A stretch of DNA of 5,528 nt. Source: Candidatus Dormiibacterota bacterium. GTDB taxonomy: Bacteria; Chloroflexota; Dormibacteria; Aeolococcales; Aeolococcaceae. Both the position numbers and the translations under genes were made by a program. Positions 4,995-5,528 of the stretch are shown here, piece by piece. Every line of letters begins with the position of its first letter. Within the stretch, counting starts at the first letter, position 1. The notes under the pieces are model-generated. The model was not told the DNA's origin and did not search any database. It worked only from the letters and a program-made list of their open reading frames with translations. The DNA is taken from NCBI GenBank assembly GCA_003136295.1, contig PLDZ01000277.1:1-5528 (forward strand), in the 5' to 3' direction.

Positions 4995-5000
4995 AGGAGG
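4995..5000 (+). promoter_or_regulatory. Strong ribosome binding site of groEL
   Basis: AGGAGG, 4 bases before the ATG at 5005 (AGGAGGAACC-ATG), is the strongest Shine-Dalgarno sequence in the window that has a matching start. It fixes the groEL start and fits high expression. Confidence 0.9.
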
Positions 5001-5004
5001 AACC

Positions 5005-5528
5005 ATGGCCAAGCAATTGCTGTTCGACGTCGAAGCCCGTGCCCATCTCAAACGAGGGGTCGATCGGGTGGCCGACGCCGTCAAGATCACCATCGGCCCC
5101 AAGGGCCGCAACGTCGTGCTGGACAAGAAGTTCGGCTCGCCGACCATCACCAACGACGGAGTCACGATCGCCAAGGAGATCGAGCTCGAGGAGCCCTTCG
5201 AGAACATGGGCGCTCAGCTGGTCAAGGAAGTGGCGAGCAAGACCAACGACATCGCTGGTGACGGGACCACCACCGCCACGGTTCTCGCCCAGGCCCTGAT
5301 CGCGGCCGGGCTGCAGAACGTGGCCGCCGGCGCCAACCCGATCCAGCTCAAGAAGGGCATCGAGCTCGGCGTTGAGGCGATCGTCAAGGCAATCAAGGAA
5401 CAGTCGATCCCGATTTCCGAGCGCGAGAAGATCGCCCAGGTCGCGTCGATCTCTGCCGCTGACCCCACCATCGGCGAGACCGTCGCCGACGCGATGGAGA
5501 AGGTCGGCAAGGACGGCGTCATCACCGT
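5005..5528 (+). CDS. groEL: 60-kDa chaperonin GroEL, N-terminal part (cut by window edge)
   Basis: The first 174 codons of the group I chaperonin, which folds proteins in an ATP-driven double ring with the GroES cap. The start MAKQLLFDVEARAHLKRGVD is typical. ATP-site residues are present: TIGPKGRNV (29-37), TNDGVTIAKEIELEEPFENM (49-68, with D51) and GDGTTT (85-90). The rest of the fragment runs on through the equatorial domain towards the intermediate domain (AAGLQNVAAGANP and onward). A full GroEL has about 540 residues, so roughly two thirds is outside the window. There is no groES directly upstream, as with the separate groEL copies of actinomycetes and some Chloroflexota. Regulation is by HrcA through CIRCE. 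The KKFGSPTITNDGV and NMGAQLVKEV wording differs from the mycobacterial type I remember, which argues against a close mycobacterial origin. Identification is certain. Confidence 0.98.
   Translation, partial: MAKQLLFDVEARAHLKRGVDRVADAVKITIGPKGRNVVLDKKFGSPTITNDGVTIAKEIELEEPFENMGAQLVKEVASKTNDIAGDGTTTATVLAQALIAAGLQNVAAGANPIQLKKGIELGVEAIVKAIKEQSIPISEREKIAQVASISAADPTIGETVADAMEKVGKDGVIT

Overview
The window is high-GC DNA (about two thirds G+C by eye) with strong G/C preference at third codon positions. Actinomycete-like features include TANNNT -10 boxes, a probable leaderless gene, GTG starts and a CIRCE-controlled groEL with no groES beside it. The GroEL N-terminus differs from the mycobacterial/streptomycete type I remember and looks closer to Chloroflexota/Dormibacterota-like or deep actinobacterial forms. 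I therefore place the organism only as a high-GC Terrabacteria-type bacterium, probably soil or environmental.

Left part, minus strand (1-881): a small HD-domain hydrolase of the RelA/SpoT type with intact metal-binding motifs, followed 66 bases later by the start of an HSDL2-like short-chain dehydrogenase that runs off the left edge. They may be co-transcribed.

Centre, plus strand (946-4280): a compact three-gene cassette reading away from the HD gene. It has a small membrane protein with a Pro/Ala-rich linker and a C-terminal domain. Next, overlapping it by 8 bases, is an 812-residue SMC/Rad50-like ATPase with Walker A, a CPVC zinc-hook motif, signature, Walker B and H-loop, plus a roughly 160-residue C-terminal extension. 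Seven bases further on is a 130-residue helical protein with a conserved-looking Cys-His-His stretch that may be HEPN-like. The tight packing suggests one functional unit. The architecture (hook-bearing ATPase plus small helical partner plus membrane protein) resembles defence or DNA-damage-sensing modules, but no known system is positively identified. This is the most interesting part of the window.

Right part, plus strand (4281-5528): a GC hairpin after the cassette, an SOS-box-like palindrome before a doubtful 52-codon ORF, then a 98-residue ABM-like (dimeric alpha/beta barrel) protein with a probable leaderless promoter and an inverted-repeat operator. Last comes the groEL control region, with a CIRCE element plus an extra upstream half-site, and the first 174 codons of groEL, cut by the right edge.

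No rRNA, tRNA, CRISPR array, insertion sequence or transposase gene was seen.
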